Shown here: positions 21,743 to 31,779 of the stretch, piece by piece
Numbering within the stretch: position 1 is the stretch's first letter
How the letters are laid out: each line of letters begins with the position of its first letter
Assembly: GCA_003427395.1 (NCBI GenBank)
Contig: BFEA01000101.1
Span: 1,729,180-1,793,179, forward strand
DNA length: 64,000 bases
Reading direction: 5' to 3'
Source: Chara braunii
Taxonomy: Eukaryota; Streptophyta; Charophyceae; Charales; Characeae
Position numbers and translations under genes: made by a program
Notes under the pieces: model-generated
Database searches by the model: none
What the model was told of the DNA's origin: nothing
The model's input: the letters and a program-made list of their open reading frames with translations, nothing else

Positions 21743-24392
21743 TCTTCACCGGAGAATGAAAAGGGTCGCTATCTGGAAGTGAGATATGTCGCTAGGGACA
21801 CGCGAGTGAGATACTCATTTGAGGCCAGGTTGACGCGCAACGTTTGTGTTTCCCGCATACTACTCACGTTCTTGCGGCCTGATTATCACGAAGCGCATCG
21901 ACGCACGTTAGTTATACCCGTGAACTGTCAGAAAAGGGGGGAGGGGTCATACAATTTAAACCGAGTGTTTGCAGGCAAGAAGTGTATGAACTTACCTCTC
22001 TGACGACGAGTTCTATGAACAATGACGACATGTTAATCTTGATGGGATTTCATCTGTACGAGCTAATGGTAGGAAGGGAAGTGAGCGTTTAAAAGTACTC
22101 AGCGTCACGATTCGAGGCATGAGGGTCATTCTTAATAGGGAATGGGTGGAGACGGTAATGAAGCGGTACGTATGGTCGTTGATGGGAGAGAAGCCTTCAA
22201 GTGAGGTTGAAAAGGGTTTTGGAAGTCAGTGATAAATGAGAGTAAGACGTATGGCAGACTCCGACTCTCGGTCAACGTTTAATGGTTAAGATCAGACATC
22301 GTCATATGAGCAGTCGATTTAACTTGTGATAATGTGAGGCGAGTAGTAGGTAAAGTATTTCTGTCTGAGAACCTTGTAAAGCTTGTGGGGCGGCAACTCT
22401 CGCCGTGAGAAAATGAGATGAATAAGTCTTGATCTGAGTAACTCTTCTGGTTCTAACTGCGTGACTCCAGTAACTGCTGAACTTTTTCGCTCTTGTCGTA
22501 TGCATAAGTCCTCTAAGAGCAGACAACTAGTGCAACTAAGATTTCGGCTTCACATTCTCCTATCTTTTCTTTTTTTTCATGTGTGTATGACCGAACGAGC
22601 GCGTGCATCCGTGAACTTATACGTGCTCTCCTGACCGAATGCGGGCTCGAGATCATGCGAGCTTCTATTTTGAGATCGACGAATAATTAGGTGTAGAATC
22701 ATACGAGCTTGCATACGCTAGAGTGAACTTACTAAAGCGCAATCTTGCCCACTTCAAAACGTGATGATTGTTAGTTCAAAGTTTATCTGAGCGTACAGAC
22801 TCACTCTTGAACCCACCAAATGGGCTTGCCTGTCATGGGAATCGCAATGATCGTTTCTCTGCTCCGATTATACGGTTCTATCCTCTTTGGATAAATGGGA
22901 AAGGGAAAGTCTATGCTGAGGAAAATCTCTTATATCCTTACTAAGTTTTTACTTGACGGTGACTAGCGTGAGTTTTCCACTATGGCGGGTAAAGTCTCAA
23001 TCATGCAGTGAGGGTCTCTGTGAATGAAACCCTTGCACCTTTATCCCCTGTTTTCTAAGTGGCCTGAGCTCATTTCACCCTGAACCTCGGTTGAGGACAT
23101 TCGAAACTCGGGAGCTATGTATGTGTCTACCATGCTCTTGTATCTATCCGACTGAATATAAATAGAGCAGTGTTTGGCAGCACATGAGCCGTACGCAGGA
23201 GACACACTGTATGGCCGCTGTCATCTGTACACTAGGTTCGCCTTCTAGAAAGGTGATTTTTATTTCTCATCGGTGAGCGTTCGCGAGAGATAACAGAGAA
23301 TAACCCAAAGTATCCCAAACCTGTGAGACAGTGCAATTGATAATTGGAGTTTAATTTGAGGCCTAAGCCAGGTGCCTGATTGCAGGTGATCGCTACTCGT
23401 CATTTCTTTTGAAATCAATCTTGTTTGCCTCTGAGCCACTCCCTTCAGGGTCACAGTACATCTGCATCAACCACTACACTCGACAGTAAAAGACTTTTTC
23501 TGTATCATTTTGGGGGGCTAACTCAATAATTAACTAGGACCAGTTGAGCAGTGTCTTACATGAGGGGCTGCTGGCAGGCCTCAATGCGGGGATCTGGCCT
23601 CCACGATGGTCCTAAACTCGAAACTATCTTACTGCTAAAACATACATTAAACTGAGCATACCCATAAGTTATTTGATGACTCAAACCAGACTCAGACGAC
23701 TCAAACCAGACTCAGACGACTCAAACCAGACTCAGACAACTCAAACCAGACTCAGATGACTCAAACCAGACGTATGCGGACTCTGTCAGTGACGGATTTA
23801 GATAATCCTCCACAGACTCAAACGAAAATCTGGCAGGCCAGTAAATAGAACCGACGAACTCAGACTATCTCTAAATTCGATTGATATCTGGGAAAATCAA
23901 TCACATTCAGCTTTCAGGCTATCTCAAGCCTGACAGGTTCAGTGAAGATCCGCGTGCTGGGAAAAATCTGTAGACGAGGAGAGAGGCCTACGGTTTTGGT
24001 AAGGCCTGCAGGTTTACAGACTCAACAGCGAACCCAGTGAGGAACTTATCAGCGGACTCAGTGAGGGACTTATCAGTAAACCTAATACCCTGGTGATTCT
24101 GCTGATTCAGACAGTGTTCAACATAATTGTTGGCACCCAATGAACTAAATACAGATCTAGCGAACTCGGGGCAGACATAGTGAATTCAGTACGAACTTGA
24201 TAAGCTCAGCTCAGACTCCGTAGATTCAGCTAACTCTCATCTGTCCGGTGGGTTACTCGAATTTTTCCAACTCGATGCTGTCAGCAGCCTGCCCAGTAAC
24301 AAAGGTCAAGGTAATGATCCTTCGGGGTTCGGTCTTCAGCAAAACTCCACGACCTTACGCCTAGGAGTCTAAGTAATGATGTTCAACAAAAG
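21743..24392. other. Low-repeat stretch without recognised gene
   Basis: No match to the other repeats of the window was found here. Frames are short apart from the one crossing in from S (to 22003). The only internal structure I see is the 20-base tandem at 23678-23771 and loosely repetitive GACTCA-rich DNA up to about 24250. If R1 was inserted into S, this block would originally have been continuous with 5976-8385. Confidence 0.4.
23678..23771. repeat. 20-bp tandem repeat, about 4.7 units
   Basis: The unit GACTCAAACCAGACTCAGAC is repeated head to tail with only two single-base changes before it breaks down after 23771. The near-identity of the units suggests recent expansion. No function is apparent. 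Confidence 0.95.
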
Positions 24393-24644
24393 ATGGGGAG
24401 TGAAGGAAGACTGAGAGTGACTTGCACGTTGCATCAAAACAAAACTGAAGGTTGGGAAAGAACGGTCATTAATGATTTCCACTATCATAAGAGGGCAATG
24501 ATGAAAGAAACTTTAAAATTAGTGAGGGATCAGATAACTGTCGAGTACATTCTCTACATCTATGGGACAGACAGAGAGCTGCACAACACCCTGTCGACTA
24601 TAGGTTCAGTCGAGGAAGCAAGAAAAGTTGTCTGCAGTTATTAG
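24393..24644 (+). CDS. Hypothetical ORF, 83 codons
   Basis: A short frame in the least repetitive part of the window, 560 bases upstream of the 217-codon ORF on the same strand. Its composition is protein-like (mixed charged and hydrophobic residues, no low complexity), with a hydrophobic run VEYILYIYG near residues 49-57. No family was recognised, and it has no zinc finger, membrane span or signal peptide that I can see. It could be an exon of a split gene with 25204-25857, a decayed element ORF, or chance. Confidence 0.25.
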   Translation: MGSEGRLRVTCTLHQNKTEGWERTVINDFHYHKRAMMKETLKLVRDQITVEYILYIYGTDRELHNTLSTIGSVEEARKVVCSY

Positions 24645-25108
24645 TAGGGGAGTTCAATCATTACTTTCAAAGGAAAGGAACTTGCGTCAGACAATGACAG
24701 GCTACCGTGAGACAAACTGACTTGAGACCAGCTTCAGTCAGATATACAATACATTTACAGGACGTAAACAACAATCAAACCAGCCAGTGAGTTTAAGGCA
24801 ATCGGAGAAAAGGCAATCATCACTCCCATGAGTACAATTCAGTCATTTTCGGTTAGCGAGTCAAAGTTGTTCAATATCAATCGGGTACATTCAAGGAAAT
24901 AATTGAGTATCAGTGCACCAGGGTACATCTGGACAACCTGCCAACAACCTTCATACAACATTCGAACAGCCTGCGGACAACACTCGAACAACACTCAAAC
25001 GTGCAATCAGGCATCATTCAGGAGTTCGTTAACTCTGTAACGGTTGTTGTCTGTTTAGTGGATTATAGTCGACCCGACCTACAACAAGCACTTGTCAGCG
25101 AAAATCAG

Positions 25109-25175
25109 CTTACTCTTCAACTAAGCTTACTCTTCAACTAAGTTTACTCTTCAACTAAACTTACTCTTCAACTAT
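25109..25175. repeat. 17-bp tandem repeat, four units
   Basis: Four adjacent units based on CTTACTCTTCAACTAAG, with changes only in the last bases. They end 29 bases before the ATG of the 217-codon ORF and include its nearest in-frame upstream stop (about 25156). They could lie in the 5' untranslated region if that ORF is transcribed. Confidence 0.9.
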
Positions 25176-25203
25176 TTGGAGAAGTAACCATTTACCAAGA
25201 TAC

Positions 25204-25857
25204 ATGAGAGAGATCAACCCAATCACAGTTGACCAGTCGGTCCTTGACAGGCTCAACCTGATTGCTGCCAAGGAGAACTTCCCCTACAAGTACGTCAGGA
25301 TTGATGGGTTCGAGCGTGAAGACCTGTCCATCTTCATCGCTCTTACTGAGTTCGTTGAAGGTACAGTTTGTGACCTACGGATCTTCCTGAGAAAGGGGAA
25401 CAAGGCACACCCTCATTTTGATGAAGTGTGGGCAGCAGCAGTCGGGTATGTGCAGTGGAAGGCTGAGAGACTCCAGGGGAACACAAAGCTAGTCTATAAC
25501 TTTGGTCCTAAGCTTTTCACTGACTATCCCAAACCTCCGGTCCCTTACTATCTTACTGATGACTCTTATTGGGGTGGACTGGTGGACTTGGCAAAGAGGC
25601 ACATATCGCCTGCAGTGATCGACTATGAGTCAGTGACTGAGCCTTCCGAGTTTCCACATCTCAGGAGGGGCATTTTCTCTCAGTCATATCTCCCCACTCT
25701 ATGGGAGGAGTTATGTGTTAAGGTTGACTTCCGTATCATGGGACTTGGATGGAAGTGCATTGAGCTTGCAGGCATCAAGTGGCTTTACATTCAGAAGCCA
25801 CAACCTCAGAGAGTACGAAGGCCTGGCAAGAAGCCCAAACGACAGGCAGCAAAGTGA
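25204..25857 (+). CDS. Unrecognised protein-like ORF, 217 codons
   Basis: The best intact open frame in the window. The ATG at 25204 is the first in frame after an in-frame TAA about 45 bases upstream. The product looks like a compact soluble globular protein: mixed alpha/beta composition, many aromatic residues (for example VGYVQWKAE near residue 80, YWGGLVDLAK near 123 and GWKCIELAGIKWLY near 180), two or three Cys, and no low complexity. The last 20 residues form a basic tail (RVRRPGKKPKRQAAK) that could bind nucleic acid or act as a nuclear signal. I recognise no domain, and no transposase, Gag or RT motif is visible. It may be a lineage-specific gene, one exon of a larger gene, or an accessory ORF of a mobile element, since it lies between segment S and an LTR fragment. 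Confidence 0.55.
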   Translation: MREINPITVDQSVLDRLNLIAAKENFPYKYVRIDGFEREDLSIFIALTEFVEGTVCDLRIFLRKGNKAHPHFDEVWAAAVGYVQWKAERLQGNTKLVYNFGPKLFTDYPKPPVPYYLTDDSYWGGLVDLAKRHISPAVIDYESVTEPSEFPHLRRGIFSQSYLPTLWEELCVKVDFRIMGLGWKCIELAGIKWLYIQKPQPQRVRRPGKKPKRQAAK

Positions 25858-26319
25858 CAGGTAGAAAGTCGAATTCAGAGGGATGAGTGAGGACTCTTGA
25901 CTGGTATTGGCCATCATTCTTCCCTGAGATTATTATGAGTTCTTATTCTTCCCTCATTCATTTGATCCTGTCATTTTTTGAGTCAGTCGGTCTTGCTTCT
26001 TGCTTTGTTCTTTCTTGATGGTCGATTTCTAGGATGACTCTGTCACAGTTCTCAAAATCAGATTGACATAATTGATGCATGCTGAACACTGTTATTTGCA
26101 TGATTCTCTGCTGTTCCGAATCAAAATAAAAGATTCCTAAGACCGGGGGTCGGCGAAGACCGTAATTGAAGGGTCTCACTCGAAGCCGGACGCACACAAC
26201 AGGAAGGGATTCACATTATTTAATTTATTTTTATTTATTGCAAACTACAACCAAAACCCTGCGTGACAGCCTGTTGGTTTTCCGGTCGCCTGAAGTGGCT
26301 CGACGGGAAAATGTGCGAT
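25858..26319. other. 3' flank of the 217-codon ORF
   Basis: AT- and T-rich sequence follows the stop codon, with TTATTATGAG and AATAAAAG (26124) strings that could serve in polyadenylation. A TTTATTTA-rich patch occurs near 26220. Nothing else is recognised before the LTR fragment. Confidence 0.3.
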
Positions 26320-26468
26320 AGCGGGAGGTATGGCTGGCGCACTCGACCGGAGTGGCTTGCGGAAGCTCCATGTATATTTGCGACGAGGGATTTAAGCCAA
26401 CTCCTGTTTGACGCGGCCAAGAGGGTCCCGCGCTGCCCTGATGCGGTGCCGGACCGATGCGCTCGACA
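26320..26468 (+). repeat. LTR 3'-end fragment of the R1/R2 family
   Basis: Matches, in opposite orientation, the last ~150 bases of the R1 LTR (19290-19440): shared strings are GGTATGGCTGGCGCACTCG, CTTGCGGAAGCTCCA, GACGCGGCCAAGAGGGTCCCGCGCTGCC and GGACCGATGCGCTCGACA. It ends in CA at 26468, the expected LTR terminus, and is followed directly by repeat T rather than a PBS. It is therefore a 3' LTR end or a solo-LTR fragment. It could be the downstream end of an element whose 5' LTR is copy A. Confidence 0.7.
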
Positions 26469-26518
26469 GCGTTCGGGCTGATTGCCCGACTGCTGCGATC
26501 AGGACTAGCGGTGAACAG

Positions 26519-26535
26519 GTAAGTGTCTTTCACTC

Positions 26536-26602
<67 letters not shown>

Positions 26603-26603
26603 G
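26519..26603 (+). other. Intron-like unit made of a CT microsatellite (T copy 1)
   Basis: GAACAG|GTAAGTGTCTTTCAC is followed by about 60 bases of pure CT repeat and ends CTCTCTCGTAG|TCTGCAG. It thus has a consensus 5' splice site, a polypyrimidine tract and a 3' splice site in 85 bases. The second copy of T has the same arrangement at 52028-52120. No coding frame supports an exon on either side, so splicing is only inferred. Confidence 0.35.
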
Positions 26604-26698
26604 TCTGCAGATGCCAAGGTCATGTAGCGAGAGGGTGAGGGAGAGACGGTGGACTTAGAGGGGAAGGAGAAAACTCTCTCTCTCTCTCTATCACACTC

Positions 26699-26750
<52 letters not shown>

Positions 26751-26924
26751 TTCATCAATAGGATGAGCAAAAACGGAATAAATCTTCCGCTGAAAGGGGG
26801 AAATATACACTGCCACCTTTTGATTTGCTCGTTTCATCGATCCAAGTAGCGAGCGGCGAGCCGCAAGCTTGAGACTTCGCTGTTGGCCAAGGTCGGAGAC
26901 TTATCGTCTCTTCGTCTCTCTCTC

Positions 26925-26984
<60 letters not shown>

Positions 26985-26987
26985 CTT

Positions 26988-27051
<64 letters not shown>

Positions 27052-27277
27052 CTTGGTCTAATCATGTACGTCACACACACACACACATCCCATCGATAGG
27101 ACGAGCAAAGACAGAATGAATCTTCCGCTGAAACGGGAAAATATACACTGCCACTTTTTTATTTGCTCGTACCATCGATCCAAATAGCGCGCGGCGAGCC
27201 GCGGGCTTGAGACTTGGCTGTTGGCCAAGGTTGGAGACTTATCGTCTCTTCCTCTCTCTCTTCGATATCTCTCTCTC

Positions 27278-27360
<83 letters not shown>
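26529..27360. repeat. CT and CA microsatellites with internal block duplication
   Basis: CT tracts at about 26529-26600, 26922-26983, 26992-27050 and 27291-27320. CA tracts at about 26706-26750 and 27321-27358. The block from CGATAGGACGAGCAAA to GACTTATCGTCTCTTC occurs twice (26757-26920 and 27097-27250) and again in T copy 2 (52670-52830). The open frames across this region are repeat translations (Ser-Leu, Arg-Glu, Cys-Val) and not genes. Confidence 0.95.
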
Positions 27361-27363
<3 letters not shown>

Positions 27364-28327
27364 GCATACACACACATACGTGAGCAGTTGTGAACACTTC
27401 GACATTGTAGTGGTAGATTCGTTCGATCTGATTTATTTATTTATTTATTTTATTCATTTATTTATTTATTTTCTATCGATGGAAGTGTCACGAGGTAAGT
27501 TGCATGATTGAAACTTACTTGTTCTCTCTCTCTCGATTTGTCGCCTCCGTCGTGGTAATCGTCGTCGTCGTCTTCTCTATCGTTGTCGTGCTCGTCGTCT
27601 GACCGCACGGTCAGATAAGAGCGTTCTTCTTCTTCACCCCTCTTCTCGTCCCTTCTTCTTCTCCTCCTTTCATCATATTTTTCTTCTTCTTCGTCTTCCT
27701 CCTCCTACTTTCTCACTTTCTTCCTCGCGCGCCTCCTTCTTCCTCTTCTTTCCCTCCTGCACACTTCTTTTTATCGTGCGGCCATCTTCCCTACTCCTCC
27801 GCGATTCTTCGTTCCGACTGGTCATCTTCCTCTCCCGATTTTGTGTGATACCTCCCCGGTGCGCCGCTACCTCGCCGCTCCTTCTATCTCTTCTTGTTCT
27901 TTGTGTACTCCCTTCTTTCCCCCGTGCACCTTCCTCTCCTTTTCGACTTTCTCTCTCTTGCTGTGTTCCGTCTCCGCCTACATGCAACGTTACTCTGCTG
28001 CTCGCCCGGGTTCGCCGTGTCGCCCTCTCTACCCATGCGCTATCCTTCCTCGCTGCTAGTACATGCTGGTTGTGTCATGCTTGACGAGCACTCTGCCTTC
28101 GCAAGCCAGAGTCGTGGCTTCACGTAGTACCAGTGGTGCTTTTCGACTTTCGATGAATCTGTCGCGGATAGCTCGACAGATTCATAAAAACCAACTATCT
28201 GAAACAACCATGGGTGAAAAGGAAAAGGAGATAACAATAATAAAATAATAAAAGGAAAAATCTAAAAGATAATTAAAAGAAACAAAGGAAAAAGAAAATA
28301 TGAGAATATAATTTCTAACTACCCTTG

Positions 28328-28406
28328 TCGTGCAGAGTGGTAGGTAGACCAACTACCTAGAACTAATGCTAACACTAAGGTCACGGGTTCGAGCCCCGGC
28401 CAACCC
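28328..28406 (+). pseudogene. tRNA-like pol III module, T copy 1, plus strand
   Basis: A-box-like GTGCAGAGTGGTAGG is followed about 50 bases later by a good B box within CACGGGTTCGAGCCCCGG, which also pairs as a T arm. The length (about 79) and a possible variable arm would suit a Leu/Ser-type tRNA relic. The anticodon arm does not fold cleanly. It is best read as a tRNA-derived promoter module or SINE head. Confidence 0.55.
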
Positions 28407-28451
28407 AAGCCGAGTGAAAACAATAAAGCTCCTCGTAAAAAAGAGCTAGCT

Positions 28452-28524
28452 CTGGGGTTGGGCGGATTCGATCCCCGAGTCTGTCGTATGATAGCTTGCA
28501 GCCGAACCTACTGAGCTAGCTCCC
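28452..28524 (-). pseudogene. tRNA-like pol III module, T copy 1, minus strand
   Basis: The minus strand begins GGGAGCTAGCTCAGTAGGTT, a canonical A box. It ends with CTCGGGGATCGAATCCGCCC, a B box and approximate T arm. The anticodon stem is weak. It converges on the plus-strand module 46 bases away, and the two 3' ends (GGCCAACCC and GCCCAACCCC) are related, so the pair is a tail-to-tail inverted arrangement. Confidence 0.6.
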
Positions 28525-29331
28525 ACTTCCGGTAGAAGCGGAGCAGCTCTACTATGTATATAGTAGCGGGGCTAAGTCCAACGAGCGGCCTGAGCCCGTT
28601 CTAGCCTGTGCGTGTGTGCACGCTTGCTCGTCTGTGTGTCTGTCCGTGTGCTCACCGGCTTGAGTGTGTGCTCAACCCAGAAGGGCACTTGATTGATCCG
28701 AAGGATCGAAGGCCGGTACTTACCTGTTGTCGTGACATTGAGGGTCGCGGCGGGGAAAATACTCAAGTGTCAGGTCTACCGGTATCGCCAAAATAGTGGT
28801 AGATGCGTTGGGAACCGGCCGCCGAGCAGAAGAAGACAAAAGTTAGCACTTTTAGAGGCCTGGTAGTGGTAGGTAGGTAGGTACCAGTCCAAGTAGCCTG
28901 AGTCTAACGCCTGTACGAACGATATAAGGGTCCGTAATGATGTTTCCCTCCTAAAGGGAGGAAACACCGGTTGCTCGCGTGGTCGAGCGACTAGAAAGTT
29001 TCTGCCCAAGAGGGATGTGTCCCACTTCCCATGGGAGGTTGAACGAGGGTCTCATCCTCACTTGTGGTATACGATTAAGGACGGAAGGTACCCCTTCGAG
29101 CAAGCGCTAACAATCTGGATGCTACGACAAGCCCAATGATCACACAGTTGTAATTGCTTCGGCCGTACGGTCGGGGCGTATATTAATTTATCTTGACTAG
29201 CGTATTGATGATTAAGTCTCAGTGTGTGTCGTAGATCTACCTGACACAATACTAACCCGATCAACCCATCGGCCTCTTCTGTCGACGGGGCATTACTACC
29301 AATTGTAACTATTACAGCGCGCGTCATAACA

Positions 29332-30727
29332 GCTGCGGCCTACCGCGTTGTTGCTTATCGGTGGTTACCCTCGTTGGTTGCGCAACGATGGGATGTTTAT
29401 CCTATCTTTTCAAAATTCATAGATTTCAAGACTAATCTCGACCCCTTCGACATCCACCTGAATACATCCTTTAATTGGGGTGGTCACCCCTGTAGTTTCT
29501 CTTCGAGGCCGTAGTCGAAAGGTCCGCTGTCTGGTTATGCTAGGTCAGCAGCCTACGCTGGGAGTTGCGTCCCAACGATGCAAAATTTCCACCATAGGCT
29601 TGGTAATTTATGCCCTAAGGTCAACCTTTGAAATGGATGAACGATGCTTCTTTTAAAAAGATAGACAAAGTAGATAAGATTCCAAAACCAATTGAGCTAT
29701 CGTCAGATTGTCATTCAGGGTTGTGCCCTCCAAGTCGTTGATCATAGCTCGGTGAGGCACACACCTCGGGGTCATTTTATATATACAAACCAATATTTGA
29801 AATGAAATTACTTGTTGTTGACTCTTTGCTTGTCTGAAACCAACAAAACAAACATCCCATTAAAAAAAAAATGATTGCACACGTTTTAACTAATTGAAAA
29901 GAGTTTGTCCATGTAGTAGAATGGTTTCTCAAATATGTACATATAATCAATCTTTCCAACACCTTGGTCATATAACTTTTTACTGTCTTTCACACAAGGC
30001 ACTAATCCGCCCGTTCCTCTACCACCATCTTTCGGCCTCAAATGAGTACAATAGTGATAGACAAAGGGAGATACTGACTCACAAAAGACTCAAACCATAG
30101 ACAAGGATTCACTCACAACGTGAAAAGTGTTTGTGCTCACCAGCTCATCCCCTTTGGATACATATATATATAAATATACAGTATGTTATAATAAGTCAGA
30201 CTGGCGACTCATCTCTCTCATCCTCATATTTATCCTCAAATGTCCATGCATTTTCTTACACTATCGTCTATTCTAAACCTTTATCCTATCAAACTTAAGA
30301 AAAAAAAACTTGTCCCTTTTTCAGACTGCACTCTACTTATCCATGTTCTCTCTTACCCGATAAAACACCTCAATTTATCTAGAAGTTCATACATCTACTT
30401 GTTTTCTACTCATTTTTCATCTAAGAGAGTGATGGTCAGCCCCAATATCCTATCGAGCTCCACTCTGCCACCGTCGGATTAGCCGTCCAGTGATGACCAC
30501 CAATTTTCCTCGTAAGTAAAACTTAGTCATTCCCAACTCAATGTACCTTGCTAGTACCTTGCAATCATCCCTGAAGTGCCCTTATTATCAAATGACCTTG
30601 CAATTTTCTGTGACTAATACAGGTCATTTATCCCTGGCTGTCATTCGTACTCTCGTCGCAAGGCTTCCCATCTCGTCCCTCCAGGTATGTTTGGGTCAAT
30701 GGGGTTTCTAAACCTGTCATAAACACT
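29332..30727. other. Stretch without recognised gene
   Basis: Between the end of repeat T and the R2 gag remnant. A GC-balanced part with small hairpins (29340-29600) gives way to AT-rich DNA from 29630. No frame resembles a protease or polymerase, although this would be the pol region of R2 on the minus strand. That region was presumably lost. Confidence 0.4.
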
Positions 30728-31779
30728 TCATTCAATATTGGTGTTTATTAGACCATTTGCTTCATCAACCTTCCTGATATGGCAAAACCTCATTATCTGC
30801 CCTTCTTGGGCACAATGCCTGCAGACCGCACTCTTCAAACCTACTCTTCCTTTCCCAAGTCCTTGACCACTTTCTTGACCACGTTCGATCCTGATGGCGT
30901 TCCAATTTTTATTATCACCTCGCTTACTTGCTATCCCTTCCTCTACCATTGTTTCCGAGACCCTTATTACCATGACCACCACTTCCTCGTGTATCATTGC
31001 CTCGACCTCTTCCCCAATCTTGACCTTGATCACAGTCATGGACCATTCGAACTCGGTTTCTTGCCTTCCGCTAGGTCTTGGTCAACTTCCGAGGTCTAGG
31101 TTCTTCTTCTATCTCAATCACGTTTTCACCTTTTTCTCCATCTTGGTTATCACATCGCTTTTTCTCAGTTTTCGGAGGTCGGAGAGAGCCTTGATTATCA
31201 TCAATCGTTTTCTCTCCACTACTACCAGCTAGCCCGTCCGACATCCCCTCTAAGACCTTTCTCTTGCCTTTTCTGCCCCTTCTTAGTTGTGTCATCTTTC
31301 TTCTAATGCTCTCATATGTTTCTGTATACTGTCTAGTTCCTTTTGTGCTGACGCACCACCGATTATTCAATCGGGGTCTTCACGATGACGACTGTCGATT
31401 TCGTGCTCAGGAAACCTCAAGCTCAACAAACTTTCCAGTTCATTCAAAGTTCGTGATCTTAGCATGAAATCGTATATTTCCTCGCCCAACCCCTCACATA
31501 CGAATAAAGGAAACATAGTCAACATCGCCCGCTCATCCCACTTTTTTACAAGGCTAAATCGCGCAAAAAGTTAGGCAGGTTCTTCCCTTGAAACAGCAGA
31601 GCTCTAAGGTCTGGGGGCATTGGCTCGTCTACAGATTCGCGTGTCAATACTTTAGCGAGAGAAGAATTCCTCCAAAGAATGACCTTATCCAAACCACTCC
31701 AGCCATGGCGGCCGGTGTTATCCTGTACAAATACAGCAAGTGACGAAGCGTCAGGTCGTAAGCCGAAGATGATGCCCAA
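30728..31779 (-). pseudogene. gag: Gag remnant with degenerate zinc knuckle (R2)
   Basis: Minus-strand fragments in more than one frame, separated by stops. The first (31779-31546) ends with a Gag-like P-x-x-x-x-A-x-L-F-x-G-K-N-L-x-x-F-L-R-D stretch. The second (31370-31071) is a Lys/Arg/Glu-rich linker with EEEPRPRKL. The third (31039-30728) contains CRHCAQEGQIMRFC, which fits the CX2CX4HX4C nucleocapsid knuckle except that the conserved His is Gln. Gag with a C-terminal knuckle is the expected retrotransposon order. The combination of frameshifts, stops and a lost zinc ligand marks it as a dead copy. A further minus-strand frame at 32642-32385 may be its N-terminal part. Confidence 0.55.

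Larger units (their letters stand above)
26469..29331 (+). repeat. Repeat T, copy 1 (~2.9 kb, non-coding)
   Basis: Aligns in direct orientation with 51985-54900 almost end to end. Order: an intron-like CT unit (26519-26603), CT and CA microsatellites with a duplicated ~160-base block (26757-26920 and 27097-27250), a TTTA/ATTT patch (near 27430-27470), a pyrimidine-rich stretch (27530-28050), two convergent tRNA-like modules (28328-28524), and a tail rich in small hairpins, for example GTTGCTCG…CGAGCGAC near 28970. Both copies end at GTCATAACA. The final CA and the lack of coding sequence would fit a solo LTR, but no PBS or TG start was found, so the class is open. Confidence 0.75.

Noticed and set aside
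26231-27405. Frames with Ser-Leu, Arg-Glu and Cys-Val repeats
   Set aside because: Direct translations of CT and CA microsatellites.
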